In this document: positions 6,573 through 17,491 of the stretch, piece after piece
How positions within the stretch are numbered: position 1 is the first letter of the stretch
Layout of the letters: each line of letters begins with the position of its first letter
Source: Pseudomonadota bacterium
Lineage (GTDB): Bacteria; Pseudomonadota; Gammaproteobacteria; Steroidobacterales; Steroidobacteraceae
Direction of reading: 5' to 3'
DNA: 17,542 nt
Assembly (NCBI GenBank): GCA_021838065.1
Contig: JAKCEJ010000018.1
Location: forward strand, 1-17,542
The notes under the pieces: generated by a model
What the model saw: the letters and a program-made list of their open reading frames with translations, nothing else
What the model was told of the DNA's origin: nothing
Databases searched by the model: none
Made by a program: the position numbers and the translations under genes

Positions 6573-7367
6573 ATGGCCATTACACTTTATCCTCCCGCAC
6601 GCCCGCGCACCCTCGCGGAATTGCTCGATGCGAGCCTGAAGATCTTCCGCGTCACGGTGCCGAAGTGCCTGCCGTACGCCTCGATGGCCATACTCTTCGG
6701 CCAGCTCTCGACCCTCTATGACCTCTCGCGCGGCAAGTTCCCCGCGCCGGGCGACCTGAACGATCCGGTGTGGGTCACCCTGTACACCGTCGGCTCGCTG
6801 CTGTTCGTCATCCTGTGGATGGCGATGCTGCTGCGCCAGTCGGCCATCGCCGCCGGCCGGCCGCCGGCGGCGACGGACCTGCTCGACGCCCTGAAGCAGG
6901 CCCCGGCGATCGCGGCGATCTGCCTGATCGGCAGCGCGCTGATCCTGGTGCTGATCGCCCCGCCCCTGACGCTCATCGAGCCGTACCGCTCCGTCGGCTT
7001 CGGGCTGATGCTGTTGCCGGCGATCTATATTTCCGTCGCGCTCTCACTCGCTCTGCCCGCCCGCATGCTCACCCACAAAGGGGTGCTGCAGAGCCTCCTC
7101 TACAGTCTGCGCCTGATTCAGGGGCACTGGTGGCGGACCGTACTGCTGTACCTCATCGGCTTCGGCATCATCTTCGCCGTCTACCTGTTCACGGCGGTCA
7201 TCGTGGCCATGATATTGCCCAATGCGGGGCGCGCCGCGGCTGCCGCGCACGCGGTGATGACCGCAGTGGTGCTGGCCGTCGGCGCGATGGGGCTGATCTT
7301 CTACACCGCCATCCTGCTGAGCGTGTTCAGCGACCTTGAGCTGCGCCAGGTGTCCCGCGGCGGCTGA
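6573..7367 (+). CDS. uncharacterised integral membrane protein, about six spans
   Basis: I do not recognise a named family with certainty. The 264 residues open with a short cytoplasmic-looking stretch (PRTLAELLDASLKIFR) resembling the entry helix of YciC/GPDPase-membrane-like proteins, which is a resemblance only. Hydrophobic spans lie near residues 32-50, 68-88, 111-134, 142-164, 187-215 and 226-252. There is no signal peptide, no nucleotide-binding motif and no obvious catalytic motif. WWRTVLLYLIGFG (186-198) starts the fifth span. The ATG at 6573 is chosen because the alternative at 6562 is in another frame; it has no Shine-Dalgarno. The gene is divergent from prmC with 20 bp between starts and convergent with metH with 22 bp between stops. 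Nothing in the context fixes a function. Confidence 0.8.
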   Translation: MAITLYPPARPRTLAELLDASLKIFRVTVPKCLPYASMAILFGQLSTLYDLSRGKFPAPGDLNDPVWVTLYTVGSLLFVILWMAMLLRQSAIAAGRPPAATDLLDALKQAPAIAAICLIGSALILVLIAPPLTLIEPYRSVGFGLMLLPAIYISVALSLALPARMLTHKGVLQSLLYSLRLIQGHWWRTVLLYLIGFGIIFAVYLFTAVIVAMILPNAGRAAAAAHAVMTAVVLAVGAMGLIFYTAILLSVFSDLELRQVSRGG

Positions 7368-7369
7368 CT

Positions 7370-7389
7370 GCCCGCGCCCGGCAGCGGGC
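7370..7389. terminator. hairpin between convergent membrane-protein gene and metH
   Basis: GCCCGC (7370-7375) and GCGGGC (7384-7389) pair across an eight-base loop and fill nearly all of the 22-bp gap between the two stop codons. No T-run exists on either side, so it would be a weak or factor-dependent bidirectional end. Confidence 0.35.
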
Positions 7390-11195
<3,806 letters not shown>

Positions 11196-11199
<4 letters not shown>

Positions 11200-12089
11200 T
11201 TCACTTCTCCGGAGGCTTGCGCGCGCCCTGCAGCGGCAGGCGTTTGCGCACCGGGGCGCAGTCCCAGCGTGTGACAGATGGCAAAGGTGAGCTCGGCGCG
11301 GTTGAGCGTGTAGAAATGGAAGTCGCACACCCCGTGCCGCTCGAGCGTCTTGACCTGCTCGATGGCCACGCTTGCCGCGATCAGCCGGCGCGTCTCCTGA
11401 TCCTCCTCCAGGCCCGAGAAGCGCTCCTCGAGCCAGGGCGGGATGCTCGTGCGGCAGCGCTCGGCGATCCGGCGCACCCGCTCAAAGCGGGTGATCGGCA
11501 GGATCCCGGGCACGATCGGGGCGCCGATCCCGGCGGCGGCACAGCGGTCGCGGAAGCGCAGGAAGGCCTCGGTGTCGAAGAAGAACTGCGTGATGGCGCG
11601 CGTCGCGCCGGCATCGAGCTTGCGCTTGAGATTGTCGAGATCGGACTGCGGCGAGGGCGCCTCCGGATGGGTCTCGGGGTAGGCCGCCACCGAGATCTCG
11701 AAGTCCGCCACGCGGCGCAGCCCGGCCACCAGGTCGGCCGCATACGCGAACCCGTCCGGATGCGGCGCGTAGCGCTCGGCGCCCTGCGGCGGATCGCCGC
11801 GCAGCGCCACGATGTGGCGCACGCCCTGCTCCCAGTACTGGCGCGCGATGTCGAGCACCTCGGCGCGGCTCGCCCCGACGCAGGTCAGGTGCGGCGCCCC
11901 GGTGAGGGCGGTCTCGCGCTGAATGCGGCTCACCACATGGTGGGTGCGCGTGCGCGTCGAGCCGTCCGCGCCATAGGTGACCGAGACGAAACGCGGCCCG
12001 AGCGGCCCGAGCCGCTCGATGGAATGCCACAGCGTCGCCTCCATGTTGGCGTCGGCCGGCGGAAAGAACTCAAATGAAACGTTGATCAC
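11196..12089 (-). CDS. metF: methylenetetrahydrofolate reductase
   Basis: FAD enzyme reducing 5,10-methylenetetrahydrofolate to 5-methyltetrahydrofolate, the methyl donor for MetH. It has 297 residues (E. coli 296). Family signatures: INVSFEFFPP (2-11) with catalytic Glu7, FVSVTYGADGSTR (34-46), HIVALRGDPP (92-101) with Asp99, then AGATRAITQFFFD and DFHFYTLNRAE near the end. The start is GTG at 12089: an in-frame TAG lies four codons upstream, and AGGGGA at 12095-12100 is a suitable Shine-Dalgarno. Compared with E. coli it lacks about 20 N-terminal residues and has a longer Ala/Gly-rich tail. The stop overlaps the metH start by four bases. The ArsR-type regulator ends 51 bp upstream, with no separate promoter visible. 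Confidence 0.96.
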
Positions 12090-12140
12090 GATCGTCCCCT
12101 ATGGCATGCGCGGCGCGCGGCCGCGGCTCGTGCGCGCGCC

Positions 12141-13052
12141 TCAGCCGGCGCGGCTCATGGACAGGCCGCCGGGCATCGGCACGGCGGATGCGGCCAGCAC
12201 GTGCCGGCCATCGGCCTCGATGGGGCGGATTCTCTGGCAATCGAGGCCCGCCTCGGCGAGTCGGCGCCGCAGGCGCGCGATGGGATGCTCGACGACACGC
12301 TCGCTGGCGCCGGCCTCGTAGCGCTCGAACAGCCACAGCCGCCCCTCGGCCGCGAGTGCCGCGCGCGCCGCCGCGAGCAACGCCGGCTCGGCGCTGCCGC
12401 TGTGCGCGAGGCGGTCAATCACCACGGCCTCGAACGGCCCGCCGAGGCGCTGCGGGTCCCGCTGCGTCAATGGCTGTGCGCCGGCGGCGAGCACGATGCG
12501 GCAGGTGAGCTGCTCGCGCTCGAGCATGGCCCGGATCGCCTGCGCCGAGCGGCGCGACTGCGCGATCGCCGTGCACTGCGCCGCGCGCTGCACCACGCTC
12601 AGCAGCAACTCCGGATGCTCTACGCCCACCAGCAGCGCCGATGCCGCCCGCGGCGTCATTTCCGCTTCGAGCACCGCGCGCAGTTCGCGCCCGAGCCTCG
12701 AGACGGCCGGAGTGGCACCGCCGGCCGCACCGGGCGCGCGCGCCCGCTGCCGGTCCTGCGTGAGCACCCGGTCGGCCCGATCGAGCTGTCCGAGCAGCCC
12801 GAGCGCGAAGCCTGCGGCCGGCGTGGCGCGGTTCAGGCGGTAGTGCACCCACTGTCCCTGCCGGACCCGCTCGATGAGCCCGGCCTCGGTCAGGATGCGC
12901 AGGTGCCGCGACACGCGCGGCTCGCTCTGGCCGAGGACCTCGGCCAGGTCCGAGACGCTCAGCTCGCGCTCCGCGCACAGCACCAGCAGCCGCAGCCGCG
13001 TGGCCTCCGCGGCGGCTCGCAGCCAGACCAGCAACTGCTGCGATGGGGACAT
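12141..13052 (-). CDS. ArsR-type regulator fused to a degenerate methyltransferase-like domain (SahR-like)
   Basis: The 303-residue protein begins with a winged helix-turn-helix of the ArsR/SmtB type (about 1-76; recognition region SEPRVSRHLRILTEAGLIER, then RQGQWVHYRL). The place of the metal box ELCVCDL reads ELSVSDL (30-36), with both cysteines replaced by serine, so metal sensing is unlikely. Residues about 105-295 follow the strand-helix order of class I SAM methyltransferases (AVVIDRLAHSG, GRLWLFERYE), but the glycine-rich SAM loop is not recognisable: the segment reads ALLVGVEHPELL. It heads an apparent regulator-metF-metH unit. ArsR-family regulators named SahR, proposed to sense S-adenosylhomocysteine and control methionine-cycle genes, are described for Proteobacteria; assignment here rests on architecture and context. 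Start ATG at 13052 has no clear Shine-Dalgarno. Confidence 0.85.
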   Translation of the reverse strand: MSPSQQLLVWLRAAAEATRLRLLVLCAERELSVSDLAEVLGQSEPRVSRHLRILTEAGLIERVRQGQWVHYRLNRATPAAGFALGLLGQLDRADRVLTQDRQRARAPGAAGGATPAVSRLGRELRAVLEAEMTPRAASALLVGVEHPELLLSVVQRAAQCTAIAQSRRSAQAIRAMLEREQLTCRIVLAAGAQPLTQRDPQRLGGPFEAVVIDRLAHSGSAEPALLAAARAALAAEGRLWLFERYEAGASERVVEHPIARLRRRLAEAGLDCQRIRPIEADGRHVLAASAVPMPGGLSMSRAG

Positions 13053-13055
13053 TTA

Positions 13056-13081
13056 ATTCAAGAATTGCATATATCTTTAAT
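13056..13081. promoter_or_regulatory. operator-like inverted repeat before the regulator-metF-metH unit
   Basis: Arms ATTCAAGA (13056-13063) and TCTTTAAT (13074-13081) are inverted with one mismatch in eight, separated by ten bases. The site lies in a strikingly AT-rich island of about 45 bp, three bases upstream of the regulator's ATG and over the expected transcription start. It is a good candidate for autoregulatory binding by the ArsR-type protein; no comparable site appears before metF. Confidence 0.5.
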
Positions 13082-13084
13082 CGC

Positions 13085-13093
13085 AGCATACCA
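13085..13093 (-). promoter_or_regulatory. putative extended -10 promoter of the regulator-metF-metH unit
   Basis: On the minus strand TGGTATGCT has the TGn extension and a -10 hexamer matching four of six positions. Transcription would start near 13078, inside the inverted repeat, leaving a leader of roughly 26 nt. No good -35 is present, as is usual for extended -10 promoters. Confidence 0.4.
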
Positions 13094-13240
13094 GATTTGG
13101 CCGAGCCAGAAGAGCATGGGGGAATCACGAGGCACCGGACGGCATCGACGGGCCGGCAGGATGGGGTCGGGCCTTGGCCCTGTGCTGCGGCCGATGCGGT
13201 GCCACGGCGGGGACTCGCCCTGCGGGCTCGGGCCGCGCAG
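13094..13240. other. spacer between hslO end and the regulator promoter
   Basis: The spacer between the hslO stop and the regulator start is 188 bp in all. Its AT-rich end carries the operator and promoter listed separately. The remaining part is GC-rich; I see no gene and only a 4-bp GCCC/GGGC dyad at 13217-13227, too weak to call a terminator. Confidence 0.4.
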
Positions 13241-14161
13241 TCAGTGAATCAGCGGCGAGATATCCGCCGCGCCGCTGTCCGTGAACAGCGCCTCGACGGC
13301 CTGCGCATCGAAGCGATAGGGGCGGCGGCAGAACTCGCAGGTCACCGTGACGGCGCCTTCCTCGGCGAGTATCTCCCGGACCTCATTCGGGCCGAGCGCA
13401 CGCAGGAGCGAGGTAACCCGCCCTTCACCGCAGCGGCACTCGAACGTCACCGGCGTGCCACGGAACACACGCACGTCGTGCTCGGGGAGCACGGTCCCGA
13501 GCAACGCCTCGAGCCCCTGGCTCAACAGCGCTTCGGCCCCGAGACGCCCCATGCCCCGGCGCACCGATTGCCACAACGCACCGACGCCCGAGCCCTCCTC
13601 AGTCTGCGGCAGCTTCTGCAGCAGCAGCCCTGCGCAGCGCTCGCCGTCCGCCGCCAGCTGCACGCGGGTCGGCAGCTGCTCGGAGGCGCTGAAGTAGGCC
13701 TCCAGAGACTGTGCGAGCGACTCTCCGGTGAGCGGCACGATGCCCTGATAGCGCAGATTGCGCTCGTCCGCCTCGATGGTGACGGTGAAGCGGCCACCCT
13801 CGCCCGCGAGGGCCCGGAACGCCTCGCCCACGCATGCCTCGCCCTCGATCGCCGCCGCCCGGGTCTCATCGTAGTGCGCGACCGCGCGCACCCCGAACTC
13901 GTGCGTGCACTGCGCCACGAGCAGGCTCACCGCCCCGTGGCCCTGCATCTGCATGGTCAGCCGCCCGCGAAACTTCAGCGTCGCGGCCAGCAACACCGCG
14001 GCGGCGACGGCTTCCCCGAGCAGCGCCTGCACCGCCGGCGGGTACTGCCCGTTGGCGCGCAGCTCGCGCCACGCCTCACTGAGGCGCACCCGGTGCCCTC
14101 GCACCGGCTGGCCCTCGACGAGAAAGCGGCGAACCGTGTCGGATCCGATGTCGGCGTCCAT
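13241..14161 (-). CDS. hslO: Hsp33 redox-regulated chaperone
   Basis: Cytoplasmic holdase activated when oxidants release zinc from its C-terminal switch and form disulfides. From the ATG at 14161 it has 306 residues (E. coli about 292). An ATG at 14179 in the same frame would add six residues and has a GGGGG stretch three bases before it; the shorter start puts DTVRRFLVEGQPVRGHRVRL at the usual distance from the N-terminus. The zinc switch is intact: CRC (Cys242, Cys244) and CEFC (Cys275, Cys278), a CxC-X30-CxxC arrangement. Family motifs such as LTMQMQGHG (68-76) are present. It follows gatB by 13-31 bp on the same strand, so it probably sits at the end of the gatCAB unit. Confidence 0.94.
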   Translation of the reverse strand: MDADIGSDTVRRFLVEGQPVRGHRVRLSEAWRELRANGQYPPAVQALLGEAVAAAVLLAATLKFRGRLTMQMQGHGAVSLLVAQCTHEFGVRAVAHYDETRAAAIEGEACVGEAFRALAGEGGRFTVTIEADERNLRYQGIVPLTGESLAQSLEAYFSASEQLPTRVQLAADGERCAGLLLQKLPQTEEGSGVGALWQSVRRGMGRLGAEALLSQGLEALLGTVLPEHDVRVFRGTPVTFECRCGEGRVTSLLRALGPNEVREILAEEGAVTVTCEFCRRPYRFDAQAVEALFTDSGAADISPLIH

Positions 14162-14192
14162 ACTGCCAGCATGGGGCATTCGCCCCCGTGAC

Positions 14193-15632
14193 TCAACCGG
14201 GGAGTTTCTTCTTCAGCAGCTCGTTGAGCTGGGCGGGATTGGCCTTGCCCTGGGTCGCCTTCATGACCTGGCCGACGAAAAAGCCGAACAGCTTGTCCTT
14301 GCCGGCACGATAGTCGGCAAGCTGGGCCGGATTCTTCGCCATGACCGCTTCGATGGCCCGCTCGATCGCGCCGGTGTCGGTGATCTGCTTCAGGCCCTTG
14401 GCCTCGATGATGGCATCGGCGCGCTCGCCGCCCGCCCACATGGCCTCGAACACCTCCTTGGCGATCTTGCCGGAGATCGTCTGGTCGGCGATGCGCGCGA
14501 GCAGGCCCGCCAGAGCCTCGGCCGGGAGCCTGCCCGAGTCGATCTCGAGCCCTTCCTTGTTCAGGGCCGCCGCCAGATCACCCATGACCCAGTTCGCCGC
14601 GAGCTTGGGTTGCTCGGGCACGGCCCGCACCACCGCCTCGTAGTACTCGGCGAGATCGCGGCTGGCGGTGAGCACGCCGGCGTCGTAAGCCGAGAGGCCG
14701 TACTGACCGACGAAACGGGCCGCCTTCGCGTCCGGCAGCTCGGGCAATCCGGCGCGCACCGTCTCGATGTACGCCGCCTCGATCTCGAGCGGCAGCAGGT
14801 CCGGATCGGGGAAGTAGCGGTAATCGTTCGCCTCTTCCTTCGAGCGCATCGAGCGCGTCTCGCCCTTGTCCGGATCGTACAGGCGCGTCTCCTGGACCAC
14901 CTTGCCGCCGGACTCGATCAGCTCGATCTGGCGCGCGACCTCGTACTGGATCGCCTTCTCCACGTAGCGGAAGGAGTTGATGTTCTTGATCTCGGCGCGG
15001 GTGCCGAACTGGTCCGAGCCCGCCGGCCGCACCGACACGTTCGCATCGCAGCGGAACGAGCCCTCCTGCATGTTGCCGTCGCAGATCTCGAGGTAGCGCA
15101 CCAGGGTGTGCACCTTCTTCATGTAGGCCACCGCCTCCCGGGCCGAGCGCATCTCGGGCTCCGAGACGATCTCGATGAGCGGCGTGCCGGCGCGGTTGAG
15201 GTCGATGCCGGTGAGCGAGCCGAGCCCCTCGTGCAGCGACTTGCCCGCGTCCTCCTCCAGATGCGCGCGCGTCACCCCGATACGCTTGACCGACCCGTCC
15301 TCAAGGACGATGTCGATCGCGCCACCGGCGACGATCGGCAGCTCGTACTGGCTGATCTGATAGCCCTTGGGCAGGTCGGGGTAAAAGTAATTCTTGCGCG
15401 CGAACACCGACTGGCGCGCGATGCGCGCGCCGATGGCGAGCCCGAAGCGCACCGCCATGCGCACCGCCTCGGCGTTGAGCACCGGCAGGACGCCCGGATA
15501 GCCCAGATCGACCAGGCAGGCCTGGGTGTTGGGTGCGGCCCCGTAGGCCGTGGCCGCCCCGGAGAAAATCTTCGAGCGGGTGGCGAGCTGGGCGTGGATC
15601 TCCAGCCCGATGACCGTCTCCCAGGCGCTCAT
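14193..15632 (-). CDS. gatB: aspartyl/glutamyl-tRNA(Asn/Gln) amidotransferase subunit B
   Basis: Kinase/tRNA-binding subunit of GatCAB: phosphorylates the Glu or Asp on misacylated tRNA and uses ammonia from GatA to make Gln-tRNA or Asn-tRNA. The 479 residues are the usual length. The N-terminal domain opens WETVIGLEIHAQLATRSKIF and has ARKNYFYPDLPKGYQISQYE (near 77-96); the signature IDLNRAGTPLIEIVSEPEM follows. The C-terminal part is the helical YqeY-like tRNA-binding domain ending in LNELLKKKLPG. The ATG at 15632 overlaps the gatA stop by four bases (ATGA), which settles the start although the frame is open further upstream. hslO follows closely. Confidence 0.97.
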   Translation of the reverse strand: MSAWETVIGLEIHAQLATRSKIFSGAATAYGAAPNTQACLVDLGYPGVLPVLNAEAVRMAVRFGLAIGARIARQSVFARKNYFYPDLPKGYQISQYELPIVAGGAIDIVLEDGSVKRIGVTRAHLEEDAGKSLHEGLGSLTGIDLNRAGTPLIEIVSEPEMRSAREAVAYMKKVHTLVRYLEICDGNMQEGSFRCDANVSVRPAGSDQFGTRAEIKNINSFRYVEKAIQYEVARQIELIESGGKVVQETRLYDPDKGETRSMRSKEEANDYRYFPDPDLLPLEIEAAYIETVRAGLPELPDAKAARFVGQYGLSAYDAGVLTASRDLAEYYEAVVRAVPEQPKLAANWVMGDLAAALNKEGLEIDSGRLPAEALAGLLARIADQTISGKIAKEVFEAMWAGGERADAIIEAKGLKQITDTGAIERAIEAVMAKNPAQLADYRAGKDKLFGFFVGQVMKATQGKANPAQLNELLKKKLPG

Positions 15633-17086
15633 GCGAAGCGCTCCGGGATGCGCCGGTGCCAGTCGGTCTCGAGCTGGTAGCGGTGCGCGGCGTGCAGCAG
15701 CCGCTGCTCGGCGAAGTGCGGCCCGATGATCTGCAGGCCGACCGGCAGTCCCGCGGCGAACCCGCACGGCACGGACATCGCCGGCACGCCGGCGAGATTC
15801 GCGCTGATGGTGTAGATGTCGTTCAGGTACATGGTGATCGGATCGGCGGTCTTCGCCCCGAGCGCGAAGGCGGCCGTGGGCGTGGTCGGCCCCATCAGCA
15901 GATCGACCTCGCCAAAGGCGCGCTCGAAGTCCCCGGCGATGAGCCGGCGCACGCGCTGGGCCTTAAGATAGTACGCGTCGTAGTAGCCGGCCGAGAGCAC
16001 GTAGGTGCCGGTCATGATGCGCCGCTTCACCTCGGCGCCGAATCCCTCGGAGCGCGAGCGCTTGTACAGGTCCTGCAGGTCGCGCGCATCGGCGCAGCGA
16101 TGGCCGAAGCGCACCCCGTCGTAGCGCGCGAGATTGGACGAGCACTCCGCCGGCGCCACCACGTAGTAGGCCGGCACCGACAGCGGAATGTTCGGCAGGC
16201 TGACCTCGCGCAGGCTCGCGCCGAGGCGCTCGAACACCGCGAGCGCCTCGCGCACGCAGCGCTCGTACTCGGGGTCGAGCCCCTTGTCGAGGAACTCCCT
16301 CACCAGACCGATCCTCACACCCGCCAGCGGCTCGCCGAGGCCGGCCGGATAATCGGGCACCGGCGCATCGACGCTGGTGGAATCGCGCGGATCGAACCCG
16401 GCCATCTCGCGCAGCATGCGGGCGGCGTCCTCGGCGCTCGCGGCGAGCACCCCGCCCTGATCGAGGCTCGAGGCGAAGGCGATCATGCCGTAGCGCGAGA
16501 CCCGGCCGTAGGTCGGCTTGATGCCGGTGATACCGCAGAACGCGGCCGGCTGGCGGATCGAGCCGCCGGTATCGGTGGCCGTGGCCGCCGGGAGCAACCG
16601 CGCAGCCACCGCCGCCGCCGAGCCGCCCGAGGAGCCGCCGGGCACGAGCTCGGTGTTCCAGGGATTGCGCACCGGGCCGAAGTAGCTAGTCTCGTTCGAA
16701 GAGCCCATGGCGAACTCGTCCATATTGAGCTTGCCGAGCACCACCGCTCCGGCGGCCTTCAGGCGCGCCACCACGGTGGCGTCATATGGCGACACGAAGT
16801 TCTCAAGCATCCGCGAGCCGCACGTCGTGCGCACGCCGGCCGTGCAGAAGAGGTCCTTGTGCCCGATGGGCACGCCGGCGAGCGCCCCGCCCCGGCCGGC
16901 CGCGAGCGCCCGGTCGGCCGCCTCGGCCTCGGCGAGCGCCTGCTCGGCGGTGACCGAGACGAACGCGTTCAGCACCGGCTGGCTCGCCTCGATGCGCGCG
17001 AGGAACGCGCGCACCAGCTCGACGCTGGAGACCTTGCGGGCCCGCAGGTCCGCGGCCAGCTGAGTGAGCGTCTGGCGGTGAATCAC
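15629..17086 (-). CDS. gatA: aspartyl/glutamyl-tRNA(Asn/Gln) amidotransferase subunit A
   Basis: Glutaminase subunit of GatCAB, an amidase-signature enzyme that releases ammonia and channels it to GatB. The 485 residues fit the family. The Ser-cisSer-Lys triad is visible: Lys77 in GVPIGHKDLF, Ser152 in PGGSSGGSAAAV and nucleophile Ser176 in DTGGSIRQPAAFCG, each two less than the S. aureus numbering. The start is GTG at 17086, which gives the family N-terminus IHRQTLTQLAADLRARKVSS; the frame is open beyond it but would run into gatC. It lies 13 bp after the gatC stop and overlaps gatB by ATGA. Confidence 0.96.
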   Translation of the reverse strand: MIHRQTLTQLAADLRARKVSSVELVRAFLARIEASQPVLNAFVSVTAEQALAEAEAADRALAAGRGGALAGVPIGHKDLFCTAGVRTTCGSRMLENFVSPYDATVVARLKAAGAVVLGKLNMDEFAMGSSNETSYFGPVRNPWNTELVPGGSSGGSAAAVAARLLPAATATDTGGSIRQPAAFCGITGIKPTYGRVSRYGMIAFASSLDQGGVLAASAEDAARMLREMAGFDPRDSTSVDAPVPDYPAGLGEPLAGVRIGLVREFLDKGLDPEYERCVREALAVFERLGASLREVSLPNIPLSVPAYYVVAPAECSSNLARYDGVRFGHRCADARDLQDLYKRSRSEGFGAEVKRRIMTGTYVLSAGYYDAYYLKAQRVRRLIAGDFERAFGEVDLLMGPTTPTAAFALGAKTADPITMYLNDIYTISANLAGVPAMSVPCGFAAGLPVGLQIIGPHFAEQRLLHAAHRYQLETDWHRRIPERFA

Positions 17087-17099
17087 GGGATCCGCGGCC

Positions 17100-17390
17100 T
17101 CATTCGATGACCTTGGGCACGAGGTAGAGCCCCGAGGCGACCTGCGGCGCGTTCCTCTGGTACAGCTCGTGCTCGTCCCGCTCGGTGACCGCATCGGGGC
17201 GCAGCCGCTGCGCGAGGCCCGGCAGCGGATGGGCCATGGGCGCCACGCCTGCGGTGTCCCCCCGCTCGAGCTCGCCGATGAAATCGACGATGCGCGAGAG
17301 GCTCTGCTGGAACTGCGCAATCTCGCCCGCCTCGAGCTCGAGGCGGGCCAGGTGGGCGATGTTTTCGACTTGCGCGCGGGTCAGGGCCAT
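17100..17390 (-). CDS. gatC: aspartyl/glutamyl-tRNA(Asn/Gln) amidotransferase subunit C
   Basis: Small subunit that wraps around and stabilises the GatA-GatB complex. The 96 residues match the usual length of about 95. LTRAQVENIAHLARLELEAGE (3-23) and the later FIGELERGDTAGVAPMAHPL are family hallmarks, and the C-terminus ends GLYLVPKVIE. The ATG at 17390 is chosen over in-frame codons further upstream because those fall on the probable -10 element at 17425-17430. No strong Shine-Dalgarno is seen. It is the first gene of gatC-gatA-gatB, probably with hslO. Confidence 0.95.
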   Translation of the reverse strand: MALTRAQVENIAHLARLELEAGEIAQFQQSLSRIVDFIGELERGDTAGVAPMAHPLPGLAQRLRPDAVTERDEHELYQRNAPQVASGLYLVPKVIE

Positions 17391-17424
17391 CGGGGTTTCA
17401 GGCACATAGGAAGTACGTCCCGAA

Positions 17425-17453
17425 ATCATACATGTTGCCTTGCTCAATGTGCT
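17425..17453 (-). promoter_or_regulatory. putative gatCAB promoter
   Basis: On the minus strand TATGAT (17425-17430) matches the -10 consensus in five of six positions; at 17-bp spacing the -35 would be AGCACA (17448-17453), matching three of six. A leader of roughly 30 nt to the gatC ATG would result. Confidence 0.4.
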
Positions 17454-17468
17454 ATCGGTTGCTAGATT
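17440..17468 (+). promoter_or_regulatory. possible rightward promoter for a gene beyond the window
   Basis: TTGCTC (17440-17445) and TAGATT (17463-17468) are spaced by 17 bp, matching three and four of six consensus positions. It overlaps the gatC promoter back-to-back. In relatives the gene divergent from gatC is often mreB, but it is not in this window. Confidence 0.25.
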
Positions 17469-17470
17469 AC

Positions 17471-17491
17471 GCGCCTCTTTGTAAGAGGTGC
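17471..17491 (+). promoter_or_regulatory. leader hairpin at the right edge
   Basis: GCGCCTCTT and AAGAGGTGC pair over nine positions (one G-T pair) around a three-base loop, starting just beyond the possible rightward -10. It would be at the very 5' end of that transcript. The rest of the window to 17542 shows no start of a gene that I can defend. Confidence 0.35.

Noticed and set aside
12201..13247. A 348-codon plus-strand open frame opposite the ArsR-type regulator
   Set aside because: Antisense shadow; the minus-strand frame encodes a clear winged helix and continues the metF-metH unit.
13043..14191. A 382-codon open frame on the plus strand
   Set aside because: Antisense to hslO and starting in the AT-rich operator; no recognisable protein.
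13905..15680. A 591-codon open frame on the plus strand
   Set aside because: Antisense to hslO and gatB, with a composition-driven protein and no family features.
15633..15767. N-terminal extension of gatB
   Set aside because: The ATGA overlap with gatA and the family N-terminus fix the start at 15632.
15656..17110. A 484-codon open frame on the plus strand
   Set aside because: Antisense to gatA; shares codon phase with it and shows no domain.
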